Shown here: positions 62,225 to 64,000 of the stretch, piece after piece
How the letters are laid out: every line of letters begins with the position of its first letter
How positions within the stretch are numbered: position 1 is the first letter of the stretch
NCBI RefSeq assembly: GCF_000803645.1
Contig: NZ_CP009122.1
Location: 1,898,501 to 1,962,500 of the forward strand
Direction of reading: 5' to 3'
DNA length: 64,000 nucleotides
Origin: Sphingopyxis fribergensis
Lineage (GTDB): Bacteria; Pseudomonadota; Alphaproteobacteria; Sphingomonadales; Sphingomonadaceae
The notes under the pieces: model-generated
What the model was told of the DNA's origin: nothing
The model's input: the letters and a program-made list of their open reading frames with translations, nothing else
Database searches by the model: none
Made by a program: the position numbers and the translations under genes

Positions 62225-63703
62225 GTGGCAACCGAAAACCAGACCAAAGTGGCAGCAGCGAGCCGCGACGCGACACCCGAAGCAACCGGCGCCGACGTGG
62301 TGACGCGATTTGCTCCCTCGCCGACCGGTTTCCTGCATATCGGCGGCGCGCGCACCGCCCTGTTCAACTGGCTGTTCGCTCGCCATCACGGCGGCAAATT
62401 CCTGCTGCGGATCGAGGACACCGACCGCGCGCGCTCGACCGACGCCGCGATCGACGCGATTCTCGACGGCATGCAGTGGCTCGACCTCGACTGGGACGGC
62501 GAGACGGTGTTCCAGTTCGCGCGCGCGCCGCGCCACGCTGCGGTTGCGGCGGAACTGCTCGCGAAAGGCGAAGCCTATCGTTGCTACCTCACACAGGACG
62601 AACTCGCCGCGATGCGTGCCGAGGCGCAGGAAAAACGCCTGCCCTTCCGCGTCCGCAGCCCGTGGCGCGACCGCGACGACGGCGACCCGTCGGCTCCTCA
62701 TGTTATCCGCCTGCGCGCGCCGCAGGACGGCGCCGCGACGATCGCCGACAAGGTCCAGGGTGACGTCACCGTCCAGAACGCCGAACTCGACGATTTCGTC
62801 CTGCTGCGCAGCGACGGCACGCCGACCTATATGCTCAGCGTCGTCGTCGACGACAACGACATGGGCGTGACGCATGTGATCCGCGGCGACGACCATCTCA
62901 ACAACGCGTTCCGCCAGCTCGCGCTGATCCGCTCGATGAACTGGTGCGAGCCCGTTTATGCCCATGTTCCGCTGATCCACGGCGCCGACGGGGCAAAGCT
63001 GTCGAAGCGCCACGGCGCGCTCGGCGTCGACGCGTACCGCGACGAACTCGGCTATCTTCCCGAATCGGTGAACAATTATCTGCTCCGCCTCGGCTGGGGG
63101 CATGGCGATGACGAAATCATCAGCCGGGCGCAGGCGACCGAGTGGTTCGACCTTGCGCATGTCGGCCGTTCGCCGTCGCGGTTCGATTTCAAAAAGCTCG
63201 AAAATCTGAACGGCCATTATCTGCGTGAAGCCGATAATGCGCGCCTCGCGGGCCTCGTCGCGCCGCGCGTCGAAAAGCTCGTTGGGCGCGCGCTGGACGA
63301 TGCCGACCGCGACCTGCTGGCGCGCGCGATGGAGTCGCTGAAGCCGCGCGCCAAGACGCTCGACGAGATCGCCGATGGCGCTATTTTCCTGTATCAGCCG
63401 GACCCGTTGCCAGTGGACGAAAAGGCGGCCGAGGTGCTAAGGGCCTCGCCCGAAGGCCTGCTTGCTGCGGTGACAGAGCGACTGCGCGGACTGAACGATT
63501 GGACGACAGAAGAGCTGGACGCCGCCGTGCGTGCCGAAGCCGAAGCCGCCGAACTGGGGCTCGGTAAATTGGCGCAACCGTTGCGCGCGGCGCTAACCGG
63601 CCGAACCATTTCCCCGGGGATTTTCGACGTGCTGCTGTTGCTCGGACGCGATGTGAGTCTGGCGCGACTTGACGCAGCGCAACATTATCCGGCAGGGGCG
63701 TAG
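62225..63703 (+). CDS. gltX: Glutamyl-tRNA synthetase
   Basis: Charges tRNA with glutamate; class I synthetase of 492 residues. The HIGH-type motif is FAPSPTGFLHIGGARTALFN and the KMSKS-type motif is AKLSKRHGALGV. Bacteria without a full set of amide synthetases may use a discriminating or non-discriminating form; I cannot tell which. GTG 62225 follows GAGG; an in-frame GTG at 62210 would add five residues and is a real alternative. It is divergent from comEC with a 59-base gap. gltA follows. Confidence 0.95.
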   Translation: MATENQTKVAAASRDATPEATGADVVTRFAPSPTGFLHIGGARTALFNWLFARHHGGKFLLRIEDTDRARSTDAAIDAILDGMQWLDLDWDGETVFQFARAPRHAAVAAELLAKGEAYRCYLTQDELAAMRAEAQEKRLPFRVRSPWRDRDDGDPSAPHVIRLRAPQDGAATIADKVQGDVTVQNAELDDFVLLRSDGTPTYMLSVVVDDNDMGVTHVIRGDDHLNNAFRQLALIRSMNWCEPVYAHVPLIHGADGAKLSKRHGALGVDAYRDELGYLPESVNNYLLRLGWGHGDDEIISRAQATEWFDLAHVGRSPSRFDFKKLENLNGHYLREADNARLAGLVAPRVEKLVGRALDDADRDLLARAMESLKPRAKTLDEIADGAIFLYQPDPLPVDEKAAEVLRASPEGLLAAVTERLRGLNDWTTEELDAAVRAEAEAAELGLGKLAQPLRAALTGRTISPGIFDVLLLLGRDVSLARLDAAQHYPAGA

Positions 63704-63741
63704 CCACTCTCTCCCCCCGCCGTCAGTACAGGGAACAAAAT

Positions 63742-64000
63742 ATGACCGACACTGCGAAAATCACCCTCGGCGACAAGACCGTCGATAGCCCTGTCCTGTC
63801 GGGCACCGTCGGCCCCGACGTCGTCGACATCCGCAAATTCTACGCCCAAACGGGCGCCTTCACCTATGATCCCGGCTTCACCTCGACCGCGAGCTGCGAA
63901 TCGCAGCTCACCTATATCGACGGTGACGAGGGCGTGCTGCTCCACCGTGGCTACGCGATCGGCGACCTCGCCGAACAATCGAGCTTCATGGAAACTTGCT
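63742..64000 (+). CDS. gltA: Citrate synthase, 5' part
   Basis: The first 86 codons of a type II citrate synthase: MTDTAKITLGDKTVDSPVLS, then VVDIRKFYAQTGAFTYDPGF and CESQLTYIDGDEGVLLHRGY, typical of the N-terminal domain, ending in FMETC at the window edge. The enzyme condenses oxaloacetate with acetyl-CoA in the TCA cycle. AGGGAA lies six bases before the ATG. gltX-gltA adjacency is common in this class. The catalytic His and Asp lie outside the window. Confidence 0.95.
   Translation, partial: MTDTAKITLGDKTVDSPVLSGTVGPDVVDIRKFYAQTGAFTYDPGFTSTASCESQLTYIDGDEGVLLHRGYAIGDLAEQSSFMETC

Noticed and set aside
1-64000. tRNA, rRNA, CRISPR arrays, transposases, integrases or phage genes
   Set aside because: I looked for T-loop GGTTCGA contexts, regularly spaced repeats and typical mobile-element proteins and found none that hold up; GGTTCGA hits lie in coding or unstructured contexts.

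Overview
The window is a GC-rich stretch of a bacterial chromosome with tightly packed genes. It fits an alphaproteobacterium of the order Sphingomonadales, most likely close to Sphingopyxis. Supporting signs are a C4-pathway 5-aminolevulinate synthase (HemA), alphaproteobacterial-type LexA boxes (GTTC-N7-GTTC), a btaA-btaB betaine-lipid pair, the linkage trpG-trpD-trpC-moaC-moeA-lexA, and many GTGA/ATGA stop-start overlaps. The genus call is inference. I see no rRNA, tRNA, CRISPR array, phage or insertion sequence. The content is core genome with a few accessory-looking genes.

Layout. 1-8.3 kb: the 5' end of a secreted hydrolase (reverse), plsY-dprA-topA (reverse), then murI, hemA and a nitroreductase (forward). 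8.3-12.7 kb: a cytochrome b561-YceI fusion, a GNAT acetyltransferase, btaA-btaB and a small lipoprotein. 12.7-20.6 kb: a threonine/serine dehydratase, then polyamine genes (carboxyspermidine dehydrogenase, carboxyspermidine decarboxylase and ornithine decarboxylase), broken up by a small membrane protein, a hypothetical exported protein and a reverse-strand fusion of a cyclic-nucleotide-binding domain to a thioredoxin-reductase-like flavoprotein. 20.6-24.2 kb: an MFS transporter, a class III CoA-transferase and two tandem MAPEG proteins. 24.2-34 kb (reverse): an RNA methyltransferase, NAD(P)HX repair, a lipoprotein, ilvD, then etfQO, a TPR protein, ispE and an N-formylglutamate amidohydrolase-like gene. 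34-38.3 kb (forward): a diverged uracil-DNA-glycosylase-like protein, a lytic transglycosylase, moaB and an SOS-boxed SplB-like radical SAM gene. 38.3-50.4 kb (reverse): an acyl-CoA ligase, dnaE, glutathione peroxidase, lolD-lolC, a Crp-type regulator, pyrG, secG and tpiA. 50.5-64 kb: ppiD-trpE, a MetX-like secreted hydrolase, trpGDC-moaC-moeA, lexA, comEC (reverse), gltX and the start of gltA.

Functional links. DprA and ComEC both serve natural transformation. TopA, DnaE, LexA, DprA and the SOS-boxed radical SAM gene concern DNA metabolism. MoaB, MoaC and MoeA belong to molybdenum-cofactor synthesis. TrpE/G/D/C cover the first part of tryptophan synthesis. Ornithine decarboxylase supplies putrescine, which the carboxyspermidine enzymes turn into spermidine.

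The most interesting non-coding signals are: two LexA boxes, each overlapping a sigma70-type promoter; a candidate RNA switch in front of ornithine decarboxylase, where a 9-nt segment is exactly complementary to the ribosome-binding region; a PhoB-like site and an RBS-masking hairpin before btaA; a dyad-rich region before hemA; an unassigned structured RNA candidate near 46.3 kb; and two families of intergenic inverted repeats. All motif and pairing calls were made by eye.
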